Shown: in pieces, positions 35,937-49,269 of the stretch
Layout: every line of letters begins with the position of its first letter
Position numbering within the stretch: the stretch's first letter is position 1
Assembly: GCA_012931725.1 (NCBI GenBank)
Contig: CM022946.1
Coordinates: forward strand, 115,520,902 to 115,584,901
Reading direction: 5' to 3'
Length of the DNA stretch: 64,000 nt
From: Litsea cubeba
Lineage: Eukaryota > Streptophyta > Magnoliopsida > Laurales > Lauraceae
The notes under the pieces: model-generated
Databases searched by the model: none
Seen by the model: only the letters and a program-made list of their open reading frames with translations
Told to the model about the DNA's origin: nothing
Position numbers and translations under genes: made by a program

Positions 35937-38269
35937 CGTCTACTTCTCTGCTGAATAAACCAAAAATCTTCCGTGATCCTCGTGTGCATTGTTTTTTCAA
36001 TTCTCCTTAATCCGGATCCGGAACCGTTTTAACGAGAAGTTGGAACCAGTTCCATAATCCGAATCATTTTTGAGCCGGTTTCTTGAATCCGAAACCAATG
36101 AAAAATGAAATCTAAAATACGCAAAAACTCATTGTTTTAGACATGGATATCTAGATCTCTACCTTTTTTTTTTTTTTAACTTTTGAAAAAATAGGCATAA
36201 GCTGATCTTAGTGGTGATTCAATATGAGACATTTTCAAACAGTTTAAAGCCAAAGGGAACCTTGGACTGTTCTAAAAGAGTTTTGAAACTCTAATGATCG
36301 AACCACAGAGGGATACATTTCATGTGTACATCTGGACCATGGTAATTTTGCAGTAATGATTCATTGGGAAGGTCTAAATCAGAGCAGTTGAATAACCCTG
36401 TACCGAGATAGTGGCGTTTTGCATCAGGTCATGGTTATGGACTTAATGGTACATACTACATATGTTTCGAAAAAATGAAAAATAAAAAGGAGAAATTCAA
36501 TGTATGTAATTTTTTGGATCATTTTTAAGAAAGTACATGAAGATTTAAATACTTCGAAAAAGTATAAAAGTTGTCCACAATTCATTCATTCCAATACTCT
36601 CCATAAATATTTTTGTTGAGAAATGACAAAAATACCCTTCCGTTATGATATGTTTTTATCTTTTCCGAACTTCTTTACTCCATTAAACTAGTTATTTTAA
36701 TTTTGATGATCATAACCCCATTTAATGAAGCTGATTTTTTAGTCATTTGAAATCCCCATTTTTTAACTATTCATGAATAAATGTACTTGAAGTGGGCTCC
36801 ACTAGATCATTTGGGCTGGACTTAAGCATTTCTCTTAAATAATTTTTTTATATAGAAAATTTGAAAAATGAAATAAGGGTATGTATTTTGGTCATTTCTC
36901 AAAATTCTTATTATAGAGACGATTTGAATGAAAATATTATGGAAAACGTTTATACTTTTTTGAGATATTCAAATATTCAAGTACTTTCGTGAAAATGAGC
37001 CAAAAGTCTTATACTTTTTTAAAAATTTTCTAAATAAAAATATTAACCCTAGGAACCTGAAGAGCCAATTCACGGGCGTAAGATAGACCGGTTGATTTCT
37101 GGGTGAATCCTAATGGGCTAGCTACTTGGGAGGAGGATGTGGATATGGAAGGTATATACTTTTTAAGATATAAGATGATAGAGGCCGTGTGACCTCCAAA
37201 GAAATAGAAAAATATAAAGTTAAAATTCAAGTATTAAGCCCAACAATGAAAATAGTCTTGATGAGTGTCAAATTGAGTTTGGTGATAATTCACGAGGGAG
37301 GCCGAAAGGGTTTAAATAGGCTAGAGTGGGTTTAGCATCCCAGGTTGAGTCATGGGTGTTGCTTTAAAATGTACTGCTCAATGGATTAAAGCCCAAAATA
37401 GAACCATATTTTTCTAAATAAAAATCCCTCATGATTGTTTTAATTTCAATAATCAGCAGCCACAATTGGGAAATTATATCCCATGAAAATGATGGGATAT
37501 TTTCTATTTTCTTGAGATATTATTGTGAAAATGTTGTGGGAAATAAATTAAATTTAAAAAACTAAAATGAACTAAATAAATAAATATCCCACGACTTTCT
37601 CTCATTATTTTCATTATTTCTGACAAAACTATTAAGTATTGTGATATTGGTAGGAAATTCCTTTTTTAGGCATAACAAGATAAATATTGTCAATTCATTG
37701 GCACCTCGGCGAGGCACCTCCCGCTCCATAGAAACAATTAAAAATTGAATATCCTGATTATCCGTTCCCGCACCAAATGAAGCCAAGCCAAGGGCTGTGG
37801 ACGTACGATCTCCCAAGTCAGTCTTGATTTGGTAAAGTACTTATTGTGATTAATTCTTGGTATAGAAGAGTTTAAATGGGCATCAGACTCCCAATTCAGC
37901 ACTAGTCAAGTGATGAGGAATTCTAAGATGGGTAGACTTCAAGATGATTCATGATTCCTTGGGATTGTTTATTTAAGAGGGTTGGACTAGTTCGTCAATT
38001 CAATAATAAAGTATTTACAGCGGGTTCTCAGGATTTACCTCACAACGAAATGCATTTCATATTTATATCCTCATTGAAAGAATTTTTAGAGACAATCGAA
38101 AGGGCTGTTAGAGATATTAGGATGTTTCTAAGATGAGATTGGATTTAGAGATATCAGGGATAGAATTTACGATTTGAATTTCAAATTATCTCTTATTGTT
38201 ATTATTCTCTTGTATAAATTGGCAAGTTAATGTGAATAAAGTTTATTGTGTTTTTTTATCATATCAACA
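35937..38269. other. Intergenic DNA, nothing recognised
   Basis: AT-rich, with many short featureless open frames. No domain, RNA gene or bounded repeat was recognised. Confidence 0.4.
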
Positions 38270-39900
38270 TCATCATAAAACCTTATTCCAACTATGGGGT
38301 CAGCTACATGAATTATGTTTATCCATTCCGATATATCATGAGCCTAATCTTTTGGTAAGTTGCACTTCTTTAAATGTATTTTTAATACCTCCATCCAAGT
38401 TTTCTTCGGCCAACCTATTCCCCTTGGTGGACCATCAATCTGCATATCCAAAATCCTACTTACCCACGTTGCTACCTGTTTGCATTGGACATGCCCAAAC
38501 CATCTCAAACGGCTTTTTATAATTTTATCCTTTATTAATACTACCCTTAAATGCTCTCAAAACTGCTCATTTTTAATTTATCCTTCTAGATTTTACCACA
38601 CTTCTTCCTCAATATTTTTTTTATCTTTGTTAGCTCCATTTTATGTAGCGGTGTAACGGTTCGGTTAATTGTTGCTTTTGGAAAAACCATTAACCGGACC
38701 GTATTCTATGGTTTTCAGTTTTTAAAAATAGTAATCGTAATTGTATCCTAAAAAATCGTTAAAAATTGAACCACGGTTAACAGTATTAGACGGTTCGGTT
38801 ACAGTTAATTGTCATTTTAAAAAAAATCTATTTTTGCCCTTTGACTCTGCATGCAGAACAACACTATCATTTTTCATATAACAAACAAAACAACACTATC
38901 ATTTTTCACGAAAATAAACACAACTAAAAGTCTAAAATGATACTGCAAAGCATCTATCATGCAATACAATTCTAGGAAACATGAGACAAGAATAATCAAA
39001 CTCATAAAATAATTGTATTTTTAGAGGCGAGAATGGGAAAGTGGGCTTAACTTAAGTAATTTTATTTCATTTAAGCCCTTTAGTTTTTTTTTATTAGTGT
39101 AATGGTTCAGTTAACTGTGTTTTGGAAAACGGTTAGTCACGGTTCTGTTCGGTCAATAACCGTGAGTCGAGATTGAAAATTCTAACCGAACCGTGAAGCA
39201 TGGTTTTTCGATTTTAATAACCGTAACAGTAACCGAACTGTGAAACATGGTTATTAACCGTCGGTTCGGTCGGTTAGACGGTTTTTCCATTTTTCTTTAC
39301 ACCCCTGATTTTATATATATGTTGCTTTCTAATTGGCCAATATTTTGCTCAATAGGTCATAGACGGTCTAGCTAATCACTATCCTATAAAATTCTCCTTC
39401 AATCTTATTGGCTTTCATTAGTCACAAAGCATTTCAGAAGTAAGTCTTCACTTCAATTATCTCGCTTTTATCTAATACTCGACATCTTCATCATTCTCCC
39501 CACCTTTACTAATTATGGGGTCAATTTAATGGAACGAATCTCTTTTGGGTTTCTCATGGGCTTCAATCCTCATAGTAGTTGTACCTCTTTTATATATCCA
39601 ATGAAGTTGTAATCCATATGTTTTGTACTTGTACGATTTATTTTAAAGCCTTAATTTGTATTTTGAAGCCTTCCACCATCTCTCGAATTCTGTATTCACA
39701 CCATCTTTTGATTCATCCACTAATACTATACCATCTGCAAACAATATGCACTAAGGTACCTCCTATCTTGAATACGAGCATTTAACTCATTCATAATCAT
39801 TGTAAAGAGATAAGGGCTTACAAATATATGAACACTGAAAACTCATCTGTCTCTCCACGAGTAATTTTCACGCTCGTTACTATTACTTTATACAAGTATC
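38270..39900 (-). pseudogene. RTE-type LINE relic, minus strand, split by a hAT-like element
   Basis: On the plus strand 38270-38290 shows the reversed family tail (CTTATTCCAACTATGGGGTC). The 38290-38637 segment matches, in reverse, the C-terminal region of plant RTE-like LINEs. The reverse transcriptase continues at 39308-39900; on the minus strand near 39735 it reads FADGIVLVDESKDGVNT, where the family has FADDIVL. Stops are frequent, so the copy is dead. The hAT-like element 38646-39307 interrupts it. Confidence 0.7.
38646..39307. mobile_element. hAT-like non-autonomous element
   Basis: 662 bp. The left end TAGCGGTGTAACGG and right end (reverse complement CAGGGGTGTAAAG) form terminal inverted repeats of the common plant hAT type. 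The 8-bp flanks ATTTTATG (38638-38645) and ATTTTATA (39308-39315) are a 7 of 8 target duplication. The interior is rich in CGGTT/AACCG words. No transposase frame. Confidence 0.8.
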
Positions 39901-41001
39901 TCAATAAGTCCATTTATTTGAAAGACTTTAAGAGTGACCTATTGTATGTAGCTCACCATAATCTCTAAGAATAAAACAAAGGTAAATCAACTTAAAACTA
40001 CAAGAAATATCCAAAAGCCTCAATAAAAAAAAAAAAAAACTGATTTAATCAGCTGCTGCTCTCTTCTCTTTATGGTTTGAATCACTTCTTAAGTATCTGG
40101 CAACACATCGTTGTGGTGTGGCCCTTTTGGTTAGAGATTTAGGTAGAGTGTGTATGGGTATGTGTTTATTTATTAAAGAGATAAAAAAAATTACATCCTT
40201 TGTCTGTAACAGTTGCCTCACCCTTGGATGAAGTCCACAGTGGAATTTCATGAAAATAAATCTCTCTTTTAAGTTCTTCACAATTCCAGAGTCTTCTAAA
40301 TGTGAATACTTTGCATCTTGAGATATCCAAATAGAGCCCCATCCCCATCTAAAAGAAAGTTTCTTGAGATAATGCTTTTAAAACATCTTTTTCAACCTTA
40401 TCATTAAATGCTTCTTACCCTCTATTCTTCATTACCTGAGAAAAGTTGGTGGGCTTGAAAACTACTAGACACCATAAATACATAACTGAGCTAGAGGTGT
40501 CACATTCAAGTTCAACAAAGAGACTCTTCCATTTGCTGGCCAATCATTTTATTTTCTGAAAGTTAAACATGATGGTACTAAAATATTTTGAACCTAAGAA
40601 CCTAATTGCATCAAGTACTTTGTCTCTTTGTTGATATTTGAGGGAAGACAATTTCATAAATTTAAAAGCTTAGCATGTAAGTAACAATTTCCCCTGCTAC
40701 AAACTACTACAATTATCTGAAGGCTTTTGTTTCTTTTGCTTCCAAAAGAATTTCAGGTGGAAATTGACCTGGCCTGCAGTTCAAAACTGGGGGAATTGGT
40801 ATATAAGGGATCTGACATGTCTTCTTATGACTTACTCTTTCTAGCAAGTGGATTTTTCTCCCCTTGAACCAGTGAGATGTCGAACTCACATGCTTTCACC
40901 CCCTAAAAGGTCCTTTGGGTGTCCCTTGGCTACAATGAAGAACAAGAAAAATAAAAATTACTTGATCATTTCATTAATAACATTGTTTCGGATAAAGTTG
41001 T
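39901..41001. other. Intergenic DNA, nothing recognised
   Basis: No gene or bounded repeat recognised. An A tract lies at about 40026-40039. Confidence 0.4.
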
Positions 41002-41144
41002 CCAAGTTCTAGACTATATCAATGAGTTCCAAATTTGCATGATCAATCCAAGTTCTAGACTATATCAATGAGTTCCAAATTTGCATGATCAATCCAAGTT
41101 CTAGACTATATCAATGAGTTCCAAATTTGCATGATCAATCCAAG
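41002..41144. repeat. Three perfect 46-bp tandem repeats
   Basis: Units start at 41002, 41048 and 41094 with CCAAGTTCTAGACTATATCA and appear identical, with a short partial fourth copy (CCAAG). Identity suggests recent expansion. There are no spacers, so it is not a CRISPR-type array. Confidence 0.93.
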
Positions 41145-41699
41145 GATTAAAAGAACAACTAGGATAACGGCGAAATTTAGGTTAAGTGCAGAAATAGTGA
41201 CTGTGAGAGGTTTGGATTAATCATAAGGGACCCATGTGGATGACTCCACAAGTCTTGCCATTTCGGGTTGATTAGGCCAACATGACCTGAAAAGTATATA
41301 TTTTGCTATGCTTACTTTTGCCATTTTATCCCTTATTAGGAGATTTACTTTATTTTATTTACATGTAAAACGACTTGAGAATGGACATCTTCATCTGGTC
41401 TGATTTTTCATATTTTAAAGCGTTTCACACCTGTAACCTCTTCCTTTTCGCCAATTTGTACAAATGTTTGAGAGAGGAAGAGCCATCATTTTAAAAGCAG
41501 CCCACCTTTTGTTGAAATGTTTAAAATGCCAAATTGCCTTCACTTGTTTTAACCGAAGGAGACTATGATATACTTGAAAAAAAAAAAAAAATCATACATT
41601 ACCATGGAGAAGCCCACCAAAAGTAGTTAAAAAAAGGAGCCAAATTGAAGGAAACTATGTAAGGCCAAAAGTGCCAAAAAAAAAACAAAAGCGTCAAGG
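41145..41699. other. Intergenic DNA, nothing recognised
   Basis: AT-rich with an A tract near 41577-41590. No feature recognised. Confidence 0.4.
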
Positions 41700-42260
41700 G
41701 TAAAATGTGGTCTCGCTATAGCGAAAGTGGCGCGGGTTGCCTAGCCTGATCCGAACTCTGAGTGAAAATTTGAGATGGACTCTCTATTCTGATTGGATTA
41801 TTATTAGGAGTCTCTTGCACGGATTTGGGGCTATAAATTAGGTGTTTCTCACAACCCAGATATACACATATCATCTCTCAAGTTCTAAATTAGTGATCTA
41901 ATTGAGAGAAGTATTCTCTAGAAATTTATTCAAGAGTTGTGATGCCAAGTACTCTACAGAGGCAAGTTCTTCTGCATCCTGTGTAGCATATCATCTTCTT
42001 GCGTATAAGATTTGAAAAGTCAAGCGCTGGATTGAGTCGGTTGCAATTAACGGTGTTAAGGCTTTAAAACGTGAAGCGACACAAGATAACTTATGTCCTT
42101 AGGTAGGAGATATCTAGGGAGTAAATCTGAGTTTCTTGTAATTGTGAGATTCATAGTGTTTGATTGTTGATCTAGTTCGAATCCGTGGTTTTTCACCCGG
42201 TTAGGATTTTCCACGCTAAATCTGGTGTCCTTGTGGTGTGTGCTTGTGATTTTTTTTCAG
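41700..42260 (+). mobile_element. LTR-like relic, plus strand
   Basis: Layout resembles a copia LTR: upstream region, TATA-like GGCTATAAATTAGG near 41829, and a downstream TTTTTCACCCGGTTAGGATT and TTCCACGCTAAATCTGG near 42190-42225, words common at the 3' end of plant copia LTRs. No partner LTR, primer site or genes adjoin it, so it may be a solo or truncated LTR. Boundaries are approximate. Confidence 0.45.
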
Positions 42261-45200
42261 CCATATAGATTATTACTTTTTGTATACTATTGGGTTGATT
42301 TATTAAGTAGGTCAATCTAGAGATTTCGTACCCTAAACATTCAAACTATTTGGAAGCAGTTGTCATCATCAATCCTTTCAAACATGGTTGTGTAGCTCTG
42401 TCAAGTAGATGGTGATATGAGAACTGGGCAGGCTCTATGAGGGGATTTAAAAGATCTTCCTTCTAATGACCTGGGTGCAAAATATGGAAACCATCTAATC
42501 ATGATAAAGATATATGATTTTGAGGGCTTTGACGACTTTAGGGTTTAGGCTTTAGAAAACTCAAAGAGTGTCGACTTGGTTGTAAGATTATTGCATCTAC
42601 CAGCGGACCACATGCTGTGCTTATGCGGTCTTAACTCGTCGTGGATGTATTCCTATCATTCGGGTATAATAGATAAAAAGGTCCCCTTACAACTAATGGA
42701 TCAAGCAAAAACCAGTCCTATGGAATTGTCCTAGTATTTGATTTAACAACCTAAGTTAGTTGTCGTTTTAACTATAGGCTTATTTAAGATTAAATTTGAC
42801 GGTGAGAAAAAGTTAGACGAGAATAAAACAAAAAATGGTATCAGATCATGAGGGATAAGAGTCTGAAAAGGGCAACATCGACAAAGGTGGGCCCATGTAG
42901 TCTCCGTAAAGCTCGTCTGGGAAAATTCTCCATGCACTATGTGCCTTAATCCAACCCCTTTCTTTGGGCTCGAGTCTTTATTTGGTCGACCTATGTCTCT
43001 TCTTGGACCACACAGATCCAGTGTCCGAAGTCTGTCGAACTTGGAGTAAGATCTGGACCCACAATACTTTTCAACCCTAGACAAGGGACCAAAAAAAAAA
43101 AAAACCCTAGACAAGGGACCAAGTGGATCTAGCTAGCCCTAACCCGGCCGTTGAGAGCCCTAGTAAAATTGGCCAAACTGTCTTCTTCTATCTCTGATGT
43201 CATAGACGGAATCCGGGTTTTTATGTTTGGAATGGATCTGTCACCATGGTCTATTTGCCTCAAAGTTGGTCAATTCAGCCATGTGTAACTTGTAACAAGA
43301 GATTTGAAATTAATGGGACAAAACTTGCAATGGATCAAGAATGCCCATTGGGTTTTTTAGCCTGTGTCTGTGTGATGTCAAATCAGACCCATGGGTCACA
43401 AAAATTCAGTCCACTGAGCCCTTGATTATCTTCCCTATTGTCACTTCTAATTTTGAAGTATAGAGTAAGAAGTAACAAGCTCAACTCCAATCGCCCCATT
43501 GGAATTAGAGTAAAATCAAGACATCATAGCCATGAAAAAACACGAAAAAGCAGGGAATGGACTGGATAAAGGTTGGCCCAGTTTGTGCTTAGGTTGTCCT
43601 TACAGGGTTTAGGCCTAAACTGTACGAATGGGGTGCACCACAGTCATACCCTGGACCCAAAACAAGACTGCTCTACTGCTCATGAGTTATGGACCACTGT
43701 TTATCTGATTACTGTGTGTTTATAATTTATATGTGGCCTCCATGATGAGTGGCCCTGATTGATTCTTAGGATAAGTAATACATGCACTAGGACCCTCCTG
43801 ATACTACACATTATAATTTATGCAAGGAAATAATCGGTTACAGGGTTAGAGCCTTGGGAGGTATTTGGTAGGGCTATCGATGGACCGGGGTGAAGCTTGT
43901 CCAGGCCCACCTGGGTTAGTTAACAGGCCTAATAATCAGTCCTGAGTGCGCCATCCAGATCTCAAAGTCTTTGACTCATGTCCATTCCATGTGGCCTCAT
44001 AAACTAGCACAATTCCAGCCTATAGTGTTCTGCACCTACACAACCTGGCAATAAACTGCCCTTTCATTTAGGCATGCAGGTGCCTGGGGCAAAGGTTTCT
44101 AAAGTCCATTTCATTTGTTTGTTGGGCCTCATAATAATACATATATTGTAGTGACCCAAAAGTTAAACAAGATTCTGCCTATTTATATAATATCATCAAG
44201 CAGCGTATTCTAAATATCTCAGACCCAACTAGGTTATATATAGTCAGACTTTCATGGATACTAGGACCATGCCCTAAAATTAACTACTGGGTAAGAAAAT
44301 TACCTCAGACTACACAGCCCAAAACTTATCCAAATCCATCCTAAAATAGAATAGGCTCAGTAACGCTCCAAGATGACTGACCCATTTAGGTTCATCCATT
44401 TGTTTTACCCAACATGGTTTCAACTAGGGATGCGAATGGGTACCCGAATACCCAAAGGACCCGAATTAAAAATATAAAGAATGGATCCAATACCTGGACC
44501 GATTTCGAATTTGGGTGCAAGTTTGGGTCCATGTCCGAGGACCCAAATAGTCAGTGCCATACCCGTAGATTACAGTAGCAAATTTTTCTATAAGGTATTG
44601 TAACTATATAATATAAACACAAAAGCATGATGATCAATATGTAAATAGTCGGGCCTGGATTACTTGGGCCTGCTCCAAGCTGTTTACTTGGGTCTAGGTT
44701 TGGGTTCAGGACAGGTTCTTAATATTCCAAGTACACAACTTTCCAAAACTGTTTCATCCCTGCTCTCCACAGAATCTTACCAGATGACTTGACATGTGAT
44801 CTCTGAGAGGATAAATGGTCAGTATCTACAAGCATCTTGACTTTGATTATTTGGACATCTGCCTTAATTATGTAGAACATGCTGCCATTTACTTTTACAT
44901 AATGGATGAGTCCATCAATCACTTCCACAACTGCACTGAACGTGAAGATTGCTAATAATTAGCTACTTTTAGTCACTGAAAATGCTATGGGATTTCAAAA
45001 ATGAGGCCTAGATAATGGAGGGGCCTCACCCCCTTGCACCTACTTAGGGTTTGTAGGCATAAATTTTTTTCCTCCCTGTCAGAAGTTTCCACTATTGAAG
45101 TTCAAACCACTCTTAATCACTGTCTATCATGAATTTATGTGACTGGGCCATCAACAGATCGATCATGTATAGACAATGTAGTTCAATTTGATCATCTTGA

Positions 45201-46380
45201 ATTTGAGAGGTGAAACCTTCCAATACCCTTACAAAGAAATTATAGAGCTAAGTTTAGAGAATTTTCTGGGAGTGGTAAGGGAGGATCTGGATTTCAAAGG
45301 AACTGGCTTTGGACTGAATTTGAGCCGAGTAAAAGGACCCTCGGCCCAAGTTTGAGGAAGAATTAGGAACAGATGCTATGGTCATCCTGCCACGGCTGAT
45401 CCTTCTAGGTAGAAAATCAAAGCCCTAAAGAGGTCCCCAGCAATCATCTGGTTTTTCCATGGAATGAAGTCCCCGCCGGATGAATATTTTTAGGTAGTTT
45501 GTTTTAAGAAATTTTTCATGGAAATTTCATATTGGGAATTTCTTACATCATTTTCAGGTATGTCTATGAAGCATTTGGAATTTCCTTATTTGATTAGTGA
45601 AATTCTAAAGATCTGACTTTCTAAGATTTCACATTTGACCTTTGAAATTATCTAAATTCTAGATTTCTAAATATTAGGTTCTACTTAATTGAGTATTTTA
45701 AAACCAAGTGCGAACAACATTTGGAGTGTTTGTAATTCTTTCTAATAAGGATTTTTTAAATTCTAGCAAACCAACATGCTCTTGTAAATATATCCTTGGC
45801 TACGTTCACAAAGTTTTCTCCTAATTAGAGCTACTAAAGGTGGGAGAAAGTTGAGTTGTCGGGTTTTTCTTTTTCTTTCTTGTTTGGAAATATCCACCAT
45901 TGATTTGGAAGTTCTTCTTTTCAATGGAAAAGGATCATTCAAAAAACGCAAAAAGAAAGAAAATAGACTTATAGGCTGTGAAAATGAGATTCTTATATGT
46001 GAGCTATGAGCCTTTTGCAACTTTTTGACTGCAAACATTAGATTTGAGGTGCACACAAGCACAATTTGATGAATAAAACAATCTATTAAAGGCATCAAAG
46101 CTTAGCAATTATATAAGTAGATAAAAAACACCATGCCATTAAACTTTGTGATACTTATCAAATGGTTACAAATGATCATCAGATCGAGCCTATGTGGAAC
46201 CCATTGGCTAATCAATGATGCGACTTTCCCAATGATTTCCATTCATGATCTAAATGGACCCTATCGGGGTGCAGCCAAATGTCAACCGGTGGGGCCTCAG
46301 ACAGCGACATAAGATCAACCCATTCAGTGCATCCTAAAAATGGATTTTTCAAGGACAAATACCATTATTGACATGACTGT
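42261..46380. other. Intergenic DNA with scattered repeat debris
   Basis: No gene recognised. Contains GGTCGACC at 42984-42991, a short direct repeat CCCTAGACAAGGGACCAA (about 43075 and 43106) separated by an A tract, and a run of ACCC/GGGT words near 44430-44560. Open frames at 42743-43114 and 45763-46098 have no family likeness. Confidence 0.45.
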
Positions 46381-47310
46381 AAGGGTTTGTTTAGCGTCTC
46401 TTATCTATATGAAACAAATCTGTTTTAAATAGCCCTAGATGGTATATAAATAGTTTGTTTGGTTATACAGAAAAAAAAATGATTGAAATAGACATTTTTA
46501 AAGCAATGGTTGAGAATTTTTCAGAAATATCTCAAGATCCATGAGGATTCAAGTATTGAAATTTGATATCGTAGTTGTGTTTAACCTTACAAAGAGAATT
46601 AATGGTTTGGATCTTGCTTTTGGGGCCCATGGTTTAAAAAAGGTAGATATATATATGTTTGTGGTCTTTTTTTTTTTTGTAAATATCTCAAAATCTATGA
46701 TGATCCAACGGCTAAAATTTGGACCTATAATCGTGCATGATCTTCTGTATATATCCAATGGTTTGGATCAAGATTTTTGGTGGCTAAATTTATAAAAAAA
46801 AAAAAAAACCACAATGCCCTTGTACAATTTCAAAACTCAGGTAATAATCATGGTATATCAACGGTGAAAAACGCTTTCATAAATATGTCAAGATGCACTT
46901 GGATTTAGAGGCTCATTTTTGGACCTAGTCCGTTTTTGGCCATCCAAAGAGAATCAACAGATCGGATCATGATTATGGGGTGCACAATGTCCAGAATATT
47001 AGACCGAAGGGCTCACATTCTTCTGCAAATATCTCAAGATTTGAGATTGATCAACGGCTGAAATTTTGACACGTGGCCATGTTTGACCTTCTGCAAATAT
47101 CTAACGGTTCGGATCATGATTTCGGGTCCAATAAATTAAAAAAAAAAGAAAAATTGGACTGTCTAATGAGGACGTCCATATCACTGTAGTGACAAGCATC
47201 TATCCGCTTCAGACGAGCATGTCTGATTGGAATCTGCCACTTTTTTTTACTTTATGACTTCATGAAACAGACATTATTTGTCTTAATGCCATTTGAAATG
47301 GACATAGTAA
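46381..47310. repeat. Diverged tandem repeat block
   Basis: Four diverged copies of a module are marked by AAATAT(C/G)TCAA(G/A)AT at 46525, 46681, 46881 and 47027. Each is followed by a 'CAACGGCT.AAATTT.GAC' or similar line and 'GGTT.GGATCATGATT'. Steps of 156, 200 and 146 bp indicate an old duplication with indels. The edges carry GTTTGTTTAGCG and CAACCAAACATG, which may be eroded element ends. Confidence 0.5.
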
Positions 47311-47879
47311 AAGCTTCAACCAAACATGTTAAAACCAGATTCAATCAGTTTTAAGCCAATAAGAGGAGAAAAGTAGAGATGCCAAACTGAAACTAAATAA
47401 AGTCGGTAAAATCACTAACACTGTTCAAAAATATGATTTGAGTTGTCCTAGCTAATTTGACTCGACTCAACATTCCAATAAATTATATGCTAAATTCTTA
47501 AATAGGTTGCACTTATTCAAATCCATACATAGTACTGCTATCTATGTTGATCTCTTTGGCTTATCCATTTTCTTGGTGTGGCATTAACCTATATAGAAAA
47601 GCTTTTCCTACAGGACCTTGTTGTTGGCTACATTGAACAATTCAAACTGTTAGTACCATAGTTAATTAATTTGTCACTTCTTCGGATTGTTAAGTCGAGT
47701 CAATTCCATGATGAGTTTGTGACATTGCATCTGAAAATCCACAACAATCATATCAAATTCAGAAAACTAGAAGCTAAGATCATGGAAGGCCAGGATGTTC
47801 GGTTATATCTTAGTATATGCCAACGTTCAAGTAAAATTAGACCTTAGTATATACCAAGAAATAGGCTCTAAAACCCTTA
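47311..47879. other. Intergenic DNA, nothing recognised
   Basis: No gene or repeat structure recognised. Confidence 0.4.
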
Positions 47880-48800
47880 GTTAAATCAGTAAAAATATAC
47901 TTAAGCCTACGTGGGTAGAGAAGCTCAGTTAGTTAAAGGCTTCTTAGGATCTTTCGTGGACTGAGCTCATTTGGTTCAGTGGCCTGAGACCTTTGTTCGG
48001 TCTAATTTCTAGAATGCTCAGTTTTGAGCTTTGATGGTCTTGGGGGCCCTAGATGGTTGTGTTAATCAACTGAAAGACCCCTTCGGAGGACCGAAACCTT
48101 TCTTCAGTTTGTTTCTTAGAGAACTTACTTTTTCGGGTTGAAGGGTCTTGAGGGATTGGTCCACCTATTTCTCGGTCGACCTAAGCAAATCTAGATTTAA
48201 GTCAACTAGCTGTTGTGCGTGAGCCCTATTGCCTATTTTGGTACCTCAGGCGATCGAATGTTTTATCTTGGCTGACAGAAGGTCAGAATTTATAAATACC
48301 ATGCTTCAGATTTGGATCTACACACATGACCGAAAAAGGCTTTCTCAAAGAGAATTTTTGCATAAAAGTAAAACACTTTCCTCAGCCTTTAAAACCTTTT
48401 TCCTCTTTTATAGGAAGATTCTTTCGAGCATCAAGCTCAATAAAAGAGAGTTTCTTGTGGAAGATCCTGATCTAGGAATTTGTTCGAAACACAAGAACAA
48501 CAATCCTAGATACCCTAAATTAAAAAAAATCTCAAATTTACTTGGTTATGCTATATTGGAAGATCAACAAAGCGCAAAGGATTGTCTGCTGCGGAGGTTA
48601 ATGTTCGAGCCTGAATTGTAAATTTCGGCATCAAGCACGATCTTCAAAGTAACATTTATTATTGTTAGTGTTTAATTTTTCTCATTTTATTATTCATATA
48701 TGTAAAGTGGATTAGACATTAATGATCGAACTATTATTAAAAATAGTATAGTGGAGTAAACCTGTGTGATTAAACCACCACATCAAAAAATTTGCGTTGT
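47880..48800 (+). mobile_element. LTR-like relic carrying the CTCGGTCGAC box
   Basis: Has CTCGGTCGACCT at 48171-48182 and a TATA box TATAAATA at 48291, about 110 bp downstream. The same box stands at a comparable distance upstream of the TATA box in the young copia LTRs of this window. A late segment (GTGTGATTAAACCACCACATC near 48760) resembles the 3' end of copia LTRs. No genes adjoin it; ends are approximate. Confidence 0.5.
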
Positions 48801-49269
48801 ATATGTTTTTGAGGAGCACCTATTGAAAGCCTCAAAATAGTGAACACCAAGAGACAAATGGTAGATGCTAAGAAGTGGATGTAGGTCAAGGACCGAACTA
48901 TTATAAAGAGCATTATTTTCATGTATCTCTATTTATTGCTCAAGAGCATTGTTTTCATGTATCTCTATTTATTGCTTTAGATACATGTTGTGGATGGAAT
49001 GTCCTAGTTCATTCTTGATAACATTGATTAGCAATAATCCTACATATATATCACAATTGTTAGGATTTTACTGATTATTTAATTCTATTTATACTGTGGT
49101 ATTCGTTCTTGGTTGCTTATCTAAATCGTTAGAGCACTCTATTCCATTGTTTATTTCTATTAGAAATTTTTATCGTACACTTGGAACCTTAGATTTCCAA
49201 ATTGGCATAATTGGTTAAGAAGTCTTATTCACCCCTGCCCTCTAGGACTGCTTGGACATATGTAATGTG
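48801..49269. other. Intergenic DNA with a small duplication
   Basis: CATTGTTTTCATG...CTCTATTTATTGC occurs twice in a row at about 48911-48977 (imperfect 42-bp unit). Otherwise nothing recognised. Confidence 0.5.

Noticed and set aside
35589..36000. Minus-strand open frames in the GC-richer island
   Set aside because: No domain likeness. The island is better explained as a motif-rich upstream region.
41002..41144. Direct repeats as a CRISPR-like array
   Set aside because: Units are contiguous with no unique spacers, no cas genes are nearby, and the DNA is plant nuclear.
42743..43114. Minus-strand 123-residue open frame
   Set aside because: No motif or family likeness, and it crosses an A tract and a short direct repeat.
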